Shown in pieces: positions 17,121 through 26,032 of a DNA stretch of 64,000 nucleotides (positions are counted from its first letter, which is position 1; the number at the start of each line of letters is the position of its first letter). The stretch spans positions 1,862,606-1,926,605 of the forward strand of contig CP051234.1 in the NCBI GenBank assembly GCA_017792465.1, read 5' to 3'. The DNA is from Filomicrobium sp. (GTDB lineage Bacteria > Pseudomonadota > Alphaproteobacteria > Rhizobiales > Hyphomicrobiaceae). A program made the position numbers and the translations under genes. A model generated the notes under the pieces. The model saw only the letters and a list, made by a program, of their open reading frames with translations, was not told where the DNA came from and did not search any database.

Positions 17121-18179
17121 TCAAGCCTTTGTTGTTTGCGTATCGGGCGGGCTCTTTGGCTGCCACCTTGCGACAACACCGGCCGTCCGTTTTCTGACCT
17201 GCGGGGATGCCAGGCACATCGCAACGGCTTCGTATCCTTGTGCGCCGGGGTAAGGCTCGACGTAGCTTGGCGGAGCGTGATTAGGCGGACAATAGATGAT
17301 GCCTGTATCCGGCCCCACATGCTCAAGGTCGAGAATTGACGACGATCGCGTCATTGCAAAAAGCGGTCTGGAATTCTGCGCGAAGGTTCGAAGATAGGAC
17401 GCAAGGGCCTCTTGCGTCGCGGCGGACAGTTCCTGTTCGATGAGGTCGACAACGAGCACGCCAGGACCGCGCCTTTCCATGCCCGAGATCAGCGCCGTGA
17501 GGTCTTCGGTCACGTCCGCGCCTTCCTCCTCTAACCATTGCAGTGCCGTCTCAACTCGGGCCTGATGCGTGGGATCAGCATCGAGCGTTTCGGAGCCGAA
17601 CTGCAATCGGCGATCCAGGTCAAGAAACGCACCCCCTGGAAGGGCCTCCGCGATGCCTTTTGCCAGTCGCGTTTTTCCGCTGGCCAAGGGACCGACGATG
17701 AAATTCAGCGCCGACGGTGATCGCAGTTCGAAGGGCTCCCCGCCCCACGGCCATGGTAGTTCAAGGGTTGCGGCGATGGCGGGCTTCGTGCCGATTATTT
17801 CGGGCAGCTTGCTTAGAGCAACGTCGCCGCGGCTTGCAGCTACGGCGCGGAGTTGCCTCACCTGCCGGACTGTCGCCTGCAGCTCCAGAATGCGGCTTGA
17901 TAAATCATCGGCATGATGGGCTAGTGCAGTTTCCAGACAGCTCGTGTCGCCTTGCATGACCTGCCGGACCTGCTTCAAGCTGAGACCCAGATTACGCAGG
18001 CTTACGACCTTCTCAGCGGTCTCGATGTCTTCCGGCCGATAGATGCGCCAGCCCGATTCCGTCCGCGGCGGCGAAATCAGAGACCACTCTTCGTAGATCC
18101 TCAGCGTCTTTGCCGAAACGCCGAGGACCCTTGCCGCTTCGGCGGGCTGGAGGGGGCGTTTTTTCGTTGCCATGTTCAA
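17121..18179 (-). CDS. MerR-type regulator fused to a P-loop NTPase domain
   Basis: Residues about 8-80 form a MerR winged helix (QPAEAARVLGVSAKTLRIYEE, then ESGWRIYRPEDI and LRNLGLSLKQVRQ), followed by the usual coiled dimer helix to about 115. Instead of a metal- or drug-binding tail there is a roughly 200-residue NTPase-like domain: Walker A GPLASGKT at 163-170, a LDLDRR segment, and a hydrophobic Walker B-like GVLVVDLIE near 245. This suggests a regulator whose DNA binding or output is tied to nucleotide binding. The signal and targets are unknown. It is 258 bp downstream of, and on the same strand as, the DUF2325 gene. Confidence 0.8.
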   Translation of the reverse strand: MNMATKKRPLQPAEAARVLGVSAKTLRIYEEWSLISPPRTESGWRIYRPEDIETAEKVVSLRNLGLSLKQVRQVMQGDTSCLETALAHHADDLSSRILELQATVRQVRQLRAVAASRGDVALSKLPEIIGTKPAIAATLELPWPWGGEPFELRSPSALNFIVGPLASGKTRLAKGIAEALPGGAFLDLDRRLQFGSETLDADPTHQARVETALQWLEEEGADVTEDLTALISGMERRGPGVLVVDLIEQELSAATQEALASYLRTFAQNSRPLFAMTRSSSILDLEHVGPDTGIIYCPPNHAPPSYVEPYPGAQGYEAVAMCLASPQVRKRTAGVVARWQPKSPPDTQTTKA

Positions 18180-18437
18180 CCTCGCTTGATGTGATCCCAG
18201 GCATCTTCGGGCCGGCCGTTACGGCCGGTGCAAGGCTCTCGGCTCGAAATTTTTGAATTTCCCCAGAGGTTCGTCGATGCAAATCTTTTCTTGGGTCTAT
18301 GAAGAGCATGTGGGTCGTTCGATCGGAGCCCCATTGTCGACGGGAGACGACACCATATTCATGCTCCGAAGAACGCTTCTGGTGCAATCGCCAGCGCAGG
18401 CGTCGTCCTTTTTGATTTCCCGCCCTAGCAACGCCGG

Positions 18438-19685
18438 TCAGTCAACGATCTCGATTTGCTTTAAGGCGCGCTCGAATGTCGTGCATCCGGCCGACCGCAA
18501 CGGCACGAACGTCCGCTGCAATTTGCGGCATTGATCCTTCGCCACGAGGCAGGCCCGATGGCTCACACAGTCTACTGGGCAGAAGACAATGTGCGAGCGC
18601 GCCACGAGATCTGTGATCCGCTCGAATGCTTCCTGTTTGCCGCCGTCATGATGAAGAAACTGGGCGCTTGCTTTTTGGGCGATATCCCGCAGCCGATCAA
18701 CGGTGCCAGAGCGTCCCCCGAGATATAGGACTTGCAGTTGCTCGCCGGCAGGGATTTGAAGCCGGCAGGCGATCGCGCCAGGGCAAGCCACTTCAGGTTC
18801 CGAGACTCGCGTCTCGCGCAGCTCCTGGCGGCTCGCGATCGAACGAAGCACCGCGTTCTCACGCTCCAATTCCTCGACACGCGCTTCGGCTGCGCGTGCG
18901 CGTTCACGAGCGCTGACCAGCGCGTATTGCCTTTTGGAGCTCTTTGCTGCGCTCTTCACCGCCGCTTGCGGCTGGACTTGAACCACCGTCTTTTGTTTTT
19001 CAAGTGCCGTTTTGAGGGCTTCGATTTCCGCTTGGCGCGCACATAGCGAGCGTTCATGTTGCTCGCGCCGCCGCGAGATCCTGGCCTCAAGATCGGCGAT
19101 CTGTGCTTCAAGATCCGAAGCCCGTTCGGCCTGTGCGTGAACGGTGCGGCCCAGCACATGGCTCAACATGTGGACTTCGCCAAAAATCTTGGAAAACAGG
19201 TCGTCAGGTATGTGGGAGTATGTCTGGACGGCCCAATAGGCGCCTGCGATCCGGCCGGCGGCGAACTCTCGCTCCCAGAGCTGTTCAAGTTCCGCGCCCG
19301 TCTTGGCTCGACCGAAGATCCGCAAAATACCGGCGTGGCGCCGATCAAGCAGCTTTTGCACCGTTCGTGCGAGAGGGCCTTCGTCGCAGACTGCTTTCAC
19401 CACGTAGCTGTGGATTTGATAGGGCTCTGTGCCCTCTTCGAATGCGAGCCCGCATTTCTTAAGGATGTTTGTCAAATCCCTGTCGGAAAGACAGGTCCCA
19501 ACGACCGAGCAGTGCGTCGAACTGCGAATTTGCCATAGCTTCAGCCGGACTGGCTTGCCATCGGGCGGTGAGCCGTCTTCTGCCAGATCCTCAAAGCGGC
19601 CAGGCATCATTGTGGATGCGCTGTGAGTACCAAGGACGTCCGATACGGGCCTTGGAAAAAGAGAATAGCCGTCATTGTCGCACAC
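18438..19685 (-). CDS. DUF2325 coiled-coil protein
   Basis: Three parts are visible: an N-terminal helical region of unknown function with an HSYVVKAVCDEGPLAR segment; a long charged coiled coil in the middle, with Lys/Ala-rich break; and a C-terminal DUF2325 domain starting LQVLYLGGRSGTVDRLRDIA and containing HHDGG and the cysteine cluster FCPVDCVSHRACLVAKDQC. DUF2325 has no established biochemical function that I know of; the cysteines could bind metal. The start is uncertain. GTG at 19685 (AGAGGAG upstream) is chosen; TTG at 19742 and ATG at 19610 are alternatives. Confidence 0.75.
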   Translation of the reverse strand: MCDNDGYSLFPRPVSDVLGTHSASTMMPGRFEDLAEDGSPPDGKPVRLKLWQIRSSTHCSVVGTCLSDRDLTNILKKCGLAFEEGTEPYQIHSYVVKAVCDEGPLARTVQKLLDRRHAGILRIFGRAKTGAELEQLWEREFAAGRIAGAYWAVQTYSHIPDDLFSKIFGEVHMLSHVLGRTVHAQAERASDLEAQIADLEARISRRREQHERSLCARQAEIEALKTALEKQKTVVQVQPQAAVKSAAKSSKRQYALVSARERARAAEARVEELERENAVLRSIASRQELRETRVSEPEVACPGAIACRLQIPAGEQLQVLYLGGRSGTVDRLRDIAQKASAQFLHHDGGKQEAFERITDLVARSHIVFCPVDCVSHRACLVAKDQCRKLQRTFVPLRSAGCTTFERALKQIEIVD

Positions 19686-20213
19686 GGTTCGGAACTCTCC
19701 TCTTTTGTCGCTCTCCTGGCCAATACGCGACCGAAGAATCAATTACTGTACGAAAAAAGTCAAGAATATGTTGTGATGTCGTGTCAATTTGACATCTGCT
19801 CCATCCCTCACCCATTCCCCCACGTTGCAGCTGCCTTGGCCATCGCGATTATCGACAGGGTCTGCGGCAAGCTTCGATCAATAGATCAGCGGGATGGTGC
19901 GCCTTCAGGTCTTGGATTCAATATCGCAGACAAAGCCGCAGCGCCGTTCGCCTGAGGGTCGCTGTCCGAACACGACAACCGGGAGGAGAAAAAAGGCCGA
20001 CGCCATCAGCGCCTGTCAACGTCGATCGACCATGATTGAACGCGGGGGATGAAGAAACGCTCTCTCCGGATCGATCATACTGACGTCGGCCTTAGCTCCA
20101 ACTGCCGCCTGTGCTTGCGGTTTCTCTCCAAGACATCCGTTCTCGTGCGAGCAAGGCATCTATGATCGGGTTAGCGGATCCTGGATGAAGGGAGCGCTTC
20201 AGCCCAACGGGCC
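19686..20213. other. Gap of 528 bp between DUF2325 and TonB receptor genes
   Basis: No convincing gene. It contains the 13-bp palindrome at 19782-19794, a possible -35 TTGACT for the DUF2325 gene (minus strand, near 19766), and the downstream region of the receptor gene. The + strand opening 19623-19955 overlaps the DUF2325 gene and has no family character. Confidence 0.45.
19782..19794. promoter_or_regulatory. 13-bp perfect palindrome TGTCAATTTGACA
   Basis: TGTCAA-T-TTGACA is perfectly self-complementary around its central T. It lies about 100 bp before the preferred DUF2325 start, upstream of a possible -35 element, where a dimeric activator or repressor could bind. The regulator is not identifiable; the neighbouring MerR-type protein is one candidate. 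Confidence 0.35.
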
Positions 20214-22334
20214 TCAGAACTTCCCGCGCAGCTCCACACCGACAAGGCGGCTGTCACCAATGCTCGCGTTCGTTCTGCCCGATTCGATTCCGGTAATGTA
20301 TTCTTCGTCGAAGAGGTTCTTCGCAAAGATGCTTGCCGTGTACTGGCCGAACTCATAGCCGACCTTGGCGTTGACAATGAGGTAGCTCTCGACTTCAAGC
20401 TCCTGCAAGTTGTTGACGTCCGTGGAGCTATAATAGTCGCCGGTATAGCTGGCATCGAACGCCGCGAACAAACCGCTTTGATGGTGATAGGAGCCTCCGA
20501 AAGAGAGCGTCAGGTTCGGAGCTTCCGGGAATTCATTGCCCTGGCAATTTCCGCCCGAAGCTGCGCAGAGCACCGGTGCTTCCAAATCATCAAATTCCGT
20601 TTTCAAAAGACCGATTGCGCCGAAGACCTTGAGCCCATTTCCGAAATTGTACTTTCCTTCCAGTTCGGCGCCATACGAATGGGACTTGCCGACGTTGAAT
20701 GTATTTGTGAACGGGGGAAAATTAGGGTTCACGATAGTGATCTGCTGATCTTCGTATCTGTTGTAGAATACGTTCGTACCGAAGCTCAGGCGCTTGTCGG
20801 GTGTCTCGACCCTATAAGCAACCTCGTAGGTCCAGACAAATTCCGGATCGACTTCGTTGACAGTTGAAGTCGCGAGTATGTTTTCGGTGAAACCCTGCCG
20901 ATAACCGCGAGCACCTGTCACGGCGATGCTTTGTGACTGGTCGATTTCGAATGCGGCGCCGTACTTCGGCAACCACACATCGAATTCCGCCTGGTAGTCG
21001 TAGTTGTTTCCTCCAAAAACGGATTCAACGGCAGAGAAATTGCGAACCTTGTCGTTCTGGTAGCGCAATCCACCAATCAGCGAGAAGGGCCCGAACACCT
21101 TGTAGCGAAGATCTGCGTAGAGCGCCTTTGTCTCGGTTTCGTTTGCGATCGTACCGAGCTGGATAGGAATTAAGAACCCTATTGGCGCTCCACCGAGTGC
21201 GAGACCCGCATCGGCTTGAATCTCGGTGCTGGTTGTCTCTCCGAAGTCGCCGTAAAACCCTCCGATCACCCCGGTGAGTCCGCTGCCCGCCTTGTCATTA
21301 ATTTCAAGCCGCAGGTCTTGCGTGAAATCGTTGCCGTCGCGCAGATCGTCCCGGAAAAAGACCGGTGAACTGGGAGCACTCGATACCTGAAGGTCCGTGT
21401 CGATCTTCGATGAGATCGATCTCAACTTGAACGCATCGGAAAACGCGTAAGAGACATCCGCGATGTAGTTTGTGATCTCCACTTCCCGCAATTCGGTCAG
21501 GAATGAAGAAGTCGACAGGTTGCGGTCGAAGAAGTTTCCATCAACGTTCCTGCTGCCAGGCTTGTCGAAGCTACGGCTCACCGTAAACAGAGCAGTCAGC
21601 CCGGAAATGGCCTCCGGCTCTATGAGGAGTTTACCCCTGACATTGCGATACTGATCCTCGGCCAGTGGATCATTGCCCGGATCGGAATAGGTGATATCCG
21701 TTTCTTGGTCCAAACCTTCCGCGCTGACACGGAACGCAACCTGATTGGCTACAATCGGGCCGGAGAGCATGATGCCGCCGCTCTTGTGGCTGTGGTTCGC
21801 GGCTGCGGCCCGGAAGCCAGCCTCCCACTCATAGGTCGGATCGTTCGTCTCAATGACAACTGCACCGGCGAGGGCTGTACGACCATAAAGACCCGACTGC
21901 GGCCCTCGCAAGACTTCGATCTGCTTTAAATCCCAAGTCCCGCGAATGCCGCGCCGCAAGCCTTCTTTGTTTTGGGTTGCGCCGTCGATGATGACGGAAG
22001 CAAGTGGCACCGCGTTGGCAATTTCGCCGTTGACCCCGTCAACGTTGAGGCCGCGAATTTGAAATGAGCTGTTGCCGGTGGGGTTGAAGAGACGGACGTT
22101 GGCCATCCGATTGAAGCTGTCATAGACGTTGTCGATGCTGTAGGTTTCGATATCTTCGGCCGTCGCAACGCCGACGCTGGTCGTCGTCTCGACATAAGGC
22201 CGGTCCACCTTTTCGCCGGTGATCACGATGCCTTCAAGGACGATTTCCTGAGCAAACGCCTGCGATGCTTGAGCGATCGTCAAGCCGAGAAGTGGTGCGC
22301 CCACCACGAGTACCCGCGTAAAACTGGCTGCCAT
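20214..22334 (-). CDS. TonB-dependent outer-membrane receptor
   Basis: A 706-residue receptor with signal peptide (cleavage after QAFA), an N-terminal region near IVITGEK, and a plug domain with FQIRGLNVDGVNGE, IIDGATQNKEG and IEVLRGPQSGLYGR. The remainder is a 22-strand-type barrel ending in the terminal aromatic VELRGKF, the signal for outer-membrane assembly. It would take up an iron complex, vitamin or carbohydrate in a TonB-driven way; no siderophore gene or ABC importer is nearby to decide. ATG at 22334 is preferred (GGGGAA upstream) over the one at 22385. Confidence 0.93.
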   Translation of the reverse strand: MAASFTRVLVVGAPLLGLTIAQASQAFAQEIVLEGIVITGEKVDRPYVETTTSVGVATAEDIETYSIDNVYDSFNRMANVRLFNPTGNSSFQIRGLNVDGVNGEIANAVPLASVIIDGATQNKEGLRRGIRGTWDLKQIEVLRGPQSGLYGRTALAGAVVIETNDPTYEWEAGFRAAAANHSHKSGGIMLSGPIVANQVAFRVSAEGLDQETDITYSDPGNDPLAEDQYRNVRGKLLIEPEAISGLTALFTVSRSFDKPGSRNVDGNFFDRNLSTSSFLTELREVEITNYIADVSYAFSDAFKLRSISSKIDTDLQVSSAPSSPVFFRDDLRDGNDFTQDLRLEINDKAGSGLTGVIGGFYGDFGETTSTEIQADAGLALGGAPIGFLIPIQLGTIANETETKALYADLRYKVFGPFSLIGGLRYQNDKVRNFSAVESVFGGNNYDYQAEFDVWLPKYGAAFEIDQSQSIAVTGARGYRQGFTENILATSTVNEVDPEFVWTYEVAYRVETPDKRLSFGTNVFYNRYEDQQITIVNPNFPPFTNTFNVGKSHSYGAELEGKYNFGNGLKVFGAIGLLKTEFDDLEAPVLCAASGGNCQGNEFPEAPNLTLSFGGSYHHQSGLFAAFDASYTGDYYSSTDVNNLQELEVESYLIVNAKVGYEFGQYTASIFAKNLFDEEYITGIESGRTNASIGDSRLVGVELRGKF

Positions 22335-22542
22335 TTCGTTCCCCGAGAAGAGAGTTGCAATGGCTGGCTGGGCGCGATCTCTCAAAAGATACGCTGGCGG
22401 GCTTTGCAGTGAATTCTGTCATTGTTTCGAGATTGAGATTATCGAAGCCCAATGAAAAGTATACCGTTTTCGTAAGCAATATTTTTTGCGTCGCCATTTG
22501 TGTCAAAGACGCAACATGGGGCAACAGTACGAGGAACCATCG

Positions 22543-22983
22543 ATGGGAGATCTTCGCTTCGGCGCTGTGATTTACGCGAAGGACGTCATGCGGGTTGCGC
22601 GCTTCTACAAAGCGGTTATGGGATTTCGCAATTCTGTTGAGGAGGCCGGCTACGCCAAGCTCGAAGCCGACGGCATCGAGCTTGTCATTGTCCAAGTGCC
22701 GCCGGCTCTCCTTCAGTCATTCACGCTGTTCGACCCGCCACGGCGCCGGGAAAATACTGCAATCAAGCCGGTGTTCTTTGTCGAGACCCTGTCGAACTTG
22801 CATGATAGGGCGATCGAGCACGGCGGGCTTCTCGATCCAACGAGCAAGATTTGGCAGTTCGATGGATTTGACGTCTGCGACGGGCACGATTGCGAGGGGA
22901 ACGTCTTTCAATTGCGCGCGCCGCTGGGCAGCCAAGGCTCTGCCGGCAATGGCTCCGGGGTTGATGGAGCCGCGCAAGAATAA
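22543..22983 (+). CDS. VOC (glyoxalase/dioxygenase-fold) family protein, first of pair
   Basis: A 146-residue vicinal-oxygen-chelate protein: AVIYAKDVMRVARFYKAVMGF at the start, then ELVIVQVPP, KPVFFVETLSNLHDRAIEHGG and a C-terminal CDGHDCEGNVFQLRAP strand whose Glu could be a metal ligand. VOC proteins include glyoxalases, fosfomycin/bleomycin resistance proteins and ring-cleaving dioxygenases; the substrate is unknown. The ATG at 22543 (GAGGAA upstream) is preferred over 22516. It starts divergently from the TonB receptor. Confidence 0.8.
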   Translation: MGDLRFGAVIYAKDVMRVARFYKAVMGFRNSVEEAGYAKLEADGIELVIVQVPPALLQSFTLFDPPRRRENTAIKPVFFVETLSNLHDRAIEHGGLLDPTSKIWQFDGFDVCDGHDCEGNVFQLRAPLGSQGSAGNGSGVDGAAQE

Positions 22984-23005
22984 GCTGCGAGGAGCGCGAA
23001 GCCTG

Positions 23006-23389
23006 ATGATTTCTGCGATTGTGCCACAGTTCTTCACCACCGACCTAGCTCGCACCTTGGTGTACTACGATGCGAAGCTTGGCTTCGAGACGCAGTTTAA
23101 ATATGGCCAACCGCCGTACTTTGCCGGCGCCATTCGAGACCAGCGATCAATCTTTTTTCGTCTTGTCGATGAGGCGCCATCGTTTGCGCCGAACAAGTAT
23201 GAGTGTGAACTTCTCGATGCCTACATCATTGTCGGAGATGTCGCTTTATTGTTTGCCGAGTACCGGCAGCGCGGCGTCGCCTTTCACCGCGAGCTTGCTG
23301 CAATGCCGTGGGACTTTACAGAGTTCGTGGTTAAAGACATCGATGGCCGGCTTTTATGCTTCGGGCAATTCAGCGAGGATGTGAAATAA
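23006..23389 (+). CDS. VOC family protein, second of pair
   Basis: A 127-residue protein with the bleomycin-resistance/VOC pattern: VPQFFTTDLARTLVYYDAKLGFE, FAGAIRDQRSIFFR, VGDVALLFAEYRQRGV, and the C-terminal FVVKDIDGRLLCFGQ strand. It follows the first VOC gene by 22 bp, so they are probably cotranscribed. The two proteins are only distantly similar. The GGAG upstream of the ATG at 23006 is somewhat far (12 nt). Confidence 0.82.
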   Translation: MISAIVPQFFTTDLARTLVYYDAKLGFETQFKYGQPPYFAGAIRDQRSIFFRLVDEAPSFAPNKYECELLDAYIIVGDVALLFAEYRQRGVAFHRELAAMPWDFTEFVVKDIDGRLLCFGQFSEDVK

Positions 23390-23482
23390 AGGGTCGCCAG
23401 GAGCCGGGAAGTCGACGTTGGCGCGAAGATTTGCAAAGCTCGATCCACACTCGTTGTTGGTCGCAGGTATCATTGAGCGCGA

Positions 23483-24199
23483 TCAACGCGTGGATTGCGT
23501 TTTAGGATAGCCGGACCCCGCCACTTGCAGATCGCAATTCTTAGTCTGAGCCGCGCCAGCTGATCGAATGCCTGCCGCAGCCGTTGCAGAACTCCCAGCG
23601 CGCTTAAACCAAACCCGGGCCTTGCAAGCGTCTCGCGTCACGCCGTATCGCCCCGTTTCGTAGATTTGCCCGAGGAGCAACGCGGACACTGACCTTCCTT
23701 GTTGCGCTGCCTTGGCCAACCAAGCGATCCCTGCCTTCCTACCCGGCTCATCATTCGCTTGGCGCAACCGATCGAGCCCCAATTGATGCATCGCCCGCGT
23801 GCTGCCGTGTTGTGCCGCGCGCTGGTAAAAGCTTTTCGCTCGTTGTCGGTCCGGCATGGCCCCGATGCCGGCCTCATACGACAGACCGAGCACGAAGAGC
23901 GCAACGCGGTGGTTCTTGTTCGCTGCCTCCCGCAATTTGCGTTCTGTCTCAAGTCCGTTCGCGGGCCGGCAGTGTCCGGTTGCGTAACTGACGATCAGAC
24001 GTTCCTGGTGATCGGCCGGCGGGACGCCTGGCATTGACAATATCTGGTTCAGGAATCCGTCGGGACAGAGCTGGGGCGTGCCAAAATCGACGGCCTGGGA
24101 CGGCGCCGCGCCAGCCAAGATGTACGCAATGGCAATCAACGAGCCAAGCCAAAGTGATCGAAGATTGCGCAAGCGCTGAGGGCCGAACGGGAGGCTCAT
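23483..24199 (-). CDS. Secreted Sel1-like repeat protein
   Basis: A 238-residue protein with a signal peptide (hydrophobic LWLGSLIAIAYILAGAA, cleavage near SQA) and about three Sel1-type helical repeats: ALFVLGLSYEAGIGAMPDRQRAKSFYQRAAQHGS, AMHQLGLDRLRQANDEPG and ALLLGQIYETGRYGV. Such repeats mediate protein-protein contacts, often in periplasmic or envelope signalling and stress proteins. No partner is indicated by the neighbours. It is the last chromosomal gene before the left island boundary. Confidence 0.82.
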   Translation of the reverse strand: MSLPFGPQRLRNLRSLWLGSLIAIAYILAGAAPSQAVDFGTPQLCPDGFLNQILSMPGVPPADHQERLIVSYATGHCRPANGLETERKLREAANKNHRVALFVLGLSYEAGIGAMPDRQRAKSFYQRAAQHGSTRAMHQLGLDRLRQANDEPGRKAGIAWLAKAAQQGRSVSALLLGQIYETGRYGVTRDACKARVWFKRAGSSATAAAGIRSAGAAQTKNCDLQVAGSGYPKTQSTR

Positions 24200-24588
24200 G
24201 AGAATTGTATCCTTTTTTAGTCAACAATTCTGCCTCGTAGTCGCCAGGGCTGTTGTTTTCAATCGACCCTGGACAATTTGTCACTTCACTCGCATTGGCC
24301 CACCACGTGAACACAACCGTTCTTTGGCTTTGGATTCGCGTCGCCAAAGAGCAGTTCAGTCATCGGTTGGTGGGTTGGCGGGTTGAAAAGATGGTTGCTC
24401 TTATATCGCCGTCTGCCAGCCATCGGGCGTGAGCTAAGGGGCGGCACGGACAATTATGGCGGGCCTGGAGAGACGAAGTCCGAACCCGACACCAAGCCCG
24501 AAGGGCCCGGGAGCAAGGCGACCCGGCGCGAGCGCCGCCCTCGCGGAGGCATTTGAGTGGAGCGAAATTGCCGTGAGCGATTGGAATT
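24200..24588. other. Non-coding gap left of the island (389 bp)
   Basis: Chromosomal sequence between the Sel1 gene and the left attachment repeat. A G+C-rich hairpin GGCGCGAGCGCC lies near 24523. Short openings on both strands have no family character. Nothing else is recognisable. Confidence 0.4.
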
Positions 24589-24602
24589 TGGCGGAGAGAG
24601 AG
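24589..24602. repeat. attL-like direct repeat
   Basis: TGGCGGAGAGAGAG, identical to the tRNA-Ser 3' end at 40212-40225. Here it is followed by TCCGCCA, so the site also forms a perfect 7-bp inverted repeat (TGGCGGA/TCCGCCA) around GAGAGAG. Confidence 0.8.
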
Positions 24603-24732
24603 TCCGCCAAGTTGCGTTCGTGGGTGTTCGCCAAAGTCCGCATGTGTCTATTATTTTTAAATGAAAACACATCTTTAGATTATGACATGTTCTTGTGCAT
24701 CCATGAGCATTCGCCTAAACTCGTTCCAAAGT

Positions 24733-24751
24733 GTGGGGATGAATGTGGGGG
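24733..24751 (+). repeat. Arm-type motif, left end
   Basis: GTGGGGATGAATGTGGGGG matches 15 of 19 positions of a motif near the right end (40137-40155), in the same orientation. Paired motifs just inside both ends are what integrase or excisionase arm sites look like. It overlaps the ribosome site of the integrase gene, so binding could also regulate it. Confidence 0.5.
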
Positions 24752-24759
24752 CCGATACG

Positions 24760-25944
24760 ATGGCGCTGACAGCAAGAAGGGTCGCGACTGCACCTCCTGG
24801 CAGACATGTTGACGGGAGAGGACTAATGCTGGTTGTGAAGCCGAGCGGTGCCAAGTCCTGGGTGTTGCGATATCAGCTCGATGGTCGCCGTCGTGATATG
24901 GGGCTCGGATCGTATCCTGAAGTGACGCTTGCGCGGGCCAGAGAGAAGGCGCTCGAAGCGCGCCGTCATCTCGTTGACGGAATTGACCCGCTGGCGGCGC
25001 GCCCCGTCAGAGCCGTTACTTTTCGGGAGGCCGCTATTGAGCTGATCGAAAGCAAACGGGCAGGCTGGCGCAATGCCAAGCATGCTTCGCAGTGGTTTTC
25101 AACGCTGGAAACCTATGCTTTTCCGCTGCTCGGGAATATCAACTTAGATGCGATCGAGACCAACCACGTCCTCGGAGCCCTAAAGCCTGTCTGGACTGAA
25201 AAACCAGAAACGGCAAGCCGCGTGCGTCAGCGGATTGAAGCTGTCCTCGACTTTGGCAGCGCTAAGGGCCAACGGGACGGACCAAATCCCGCCCGCTGGC
25301 GCGGCCATCTCCAAAATCTGCTAGCGAAACCGTCGTCGATTCGCTCTGTCGAGCATCATCCAGCACTCGACTGGCGTCAGCTTCCGGCGCTCATGGCAAC
25401 CCTGGAAAAGCGCCAAGGCGGATCGGCCAATGCACTGCAGTTCTTGATACTTACTGCAGCTCGATCAGGCGAAGTTCGCGGAATGCGGTGGAAAGAGATC
25501 GATTTCGGGACTGAAGTATGGACTGTTACCGCCTCACGCATGAAAGCCGGCAAGGAGCATCGCGTCCCGCTAGATAAGTCATTAATCGGTCTTCTTGGCG
25601 AACCTGGAGCACCAGACGCTCTTGTATTCCCAAGCCCTTCCGATCCCAGAAAGCCGCTGAGCGATATGGCGCTCACCGCTGTACTTCGAAAGATGGGACA
25701 CCGCGACGTGACTGTGCACGGTTTCCGAAGCTCATTCAGAGATTGGGCCGGGGAGACCACCCATTTCCCTCGCGAGGTCATCGAGGCGGCGCTGGCCCAT
25801 CGACTCAAAGACAAGGCAGAAGCGGCATATGCACGAGGCGATCTGTTCTCGAAAAGGCGACGACTCATGGCGTCTTGGTCGGTCTACGCTCGTGGCTCTA
25901 TTGGCGATACAGTCAATAGGCCGGTGCATATGTTGCCTGATTAG
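24760..25944 (+). CDS. int: Tyrosine integrase with DUF4102 arm-binding domain
   Basis: A 394-residue P4-type integrase. The N-terminal DUF4102 domain (LMLVVKPSGAKSWVLRYQL, GLGSYPEVTLARAREKA) binds arm sites; a SAM-like core-binding domain covers about 85-185. The catalytic domain has Arg235 in TAARSGEVRGMRW, His320-x-x-Arg323 in HGFRSSFRDWA, His347 in LAHRL and the nucleophile Tyr357 in AAYARGDLF, so it looks intact. It recombines the tRNA 3' end with the element's att site. ATG at 24760 is chosen because GGGGG precedes it at proper spacing and the family begins at this MALTARRV-like point. Confidence 0.93.
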   Translation: MALTARRVATAPPGRHVDGRGLMLVVKPSGAKSWVLRYQLDGRRRDMGLGSYPEVTLARAREKALEARRHLVDGIDPLAARPVRAVTFREAAIELIESKRAGWRNAKHASQWFSTLETYAFPLLGNINLDAIETNHVLGALKPVWTEKPETASRVRQRIEAVLDFGSAKGQRDGPNPARWRGHLQNLLAKPSSIRSVEHHPALDWRQLPALMATLEKRQGGSANALQFLILTAARSGEVRGMRWKEIDFGTEVWTVTASRMKAGKEHRVPLDKSLIGLLGEPGAPDALVFPSPSDPRKPLSDMALTAVLRKMGHRDVTVHGFRSSFRDWAGETTHFPREVIEAALAHRLKDKAEAAYARGDLFSKRRRLMASWSVYARGSIGDTVNRPVHMLPD

Positions 25945-26032
25945 CTAACAGGACTGCTAGCCAAAACATTGGAAACAATTTTCGACGGCGTCGAGTTTGG
26001 TTTTAGAATCCTGGGAGAAATCGAGGATTGAA

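Noticed and set aside
19623-19955. 110-residue + strand opening before the TonB receptor region
   Set aside because: Overlaps the DUF2325 gene and crosses its promoter region; no ribosome site or known motif.
24456-24812. 118-residue + strand opening across the left island boundary
   Set aside because: It spans the att repeat, is Pro/Arg-rich in its first part and changes character at the junction; no ribosome site.
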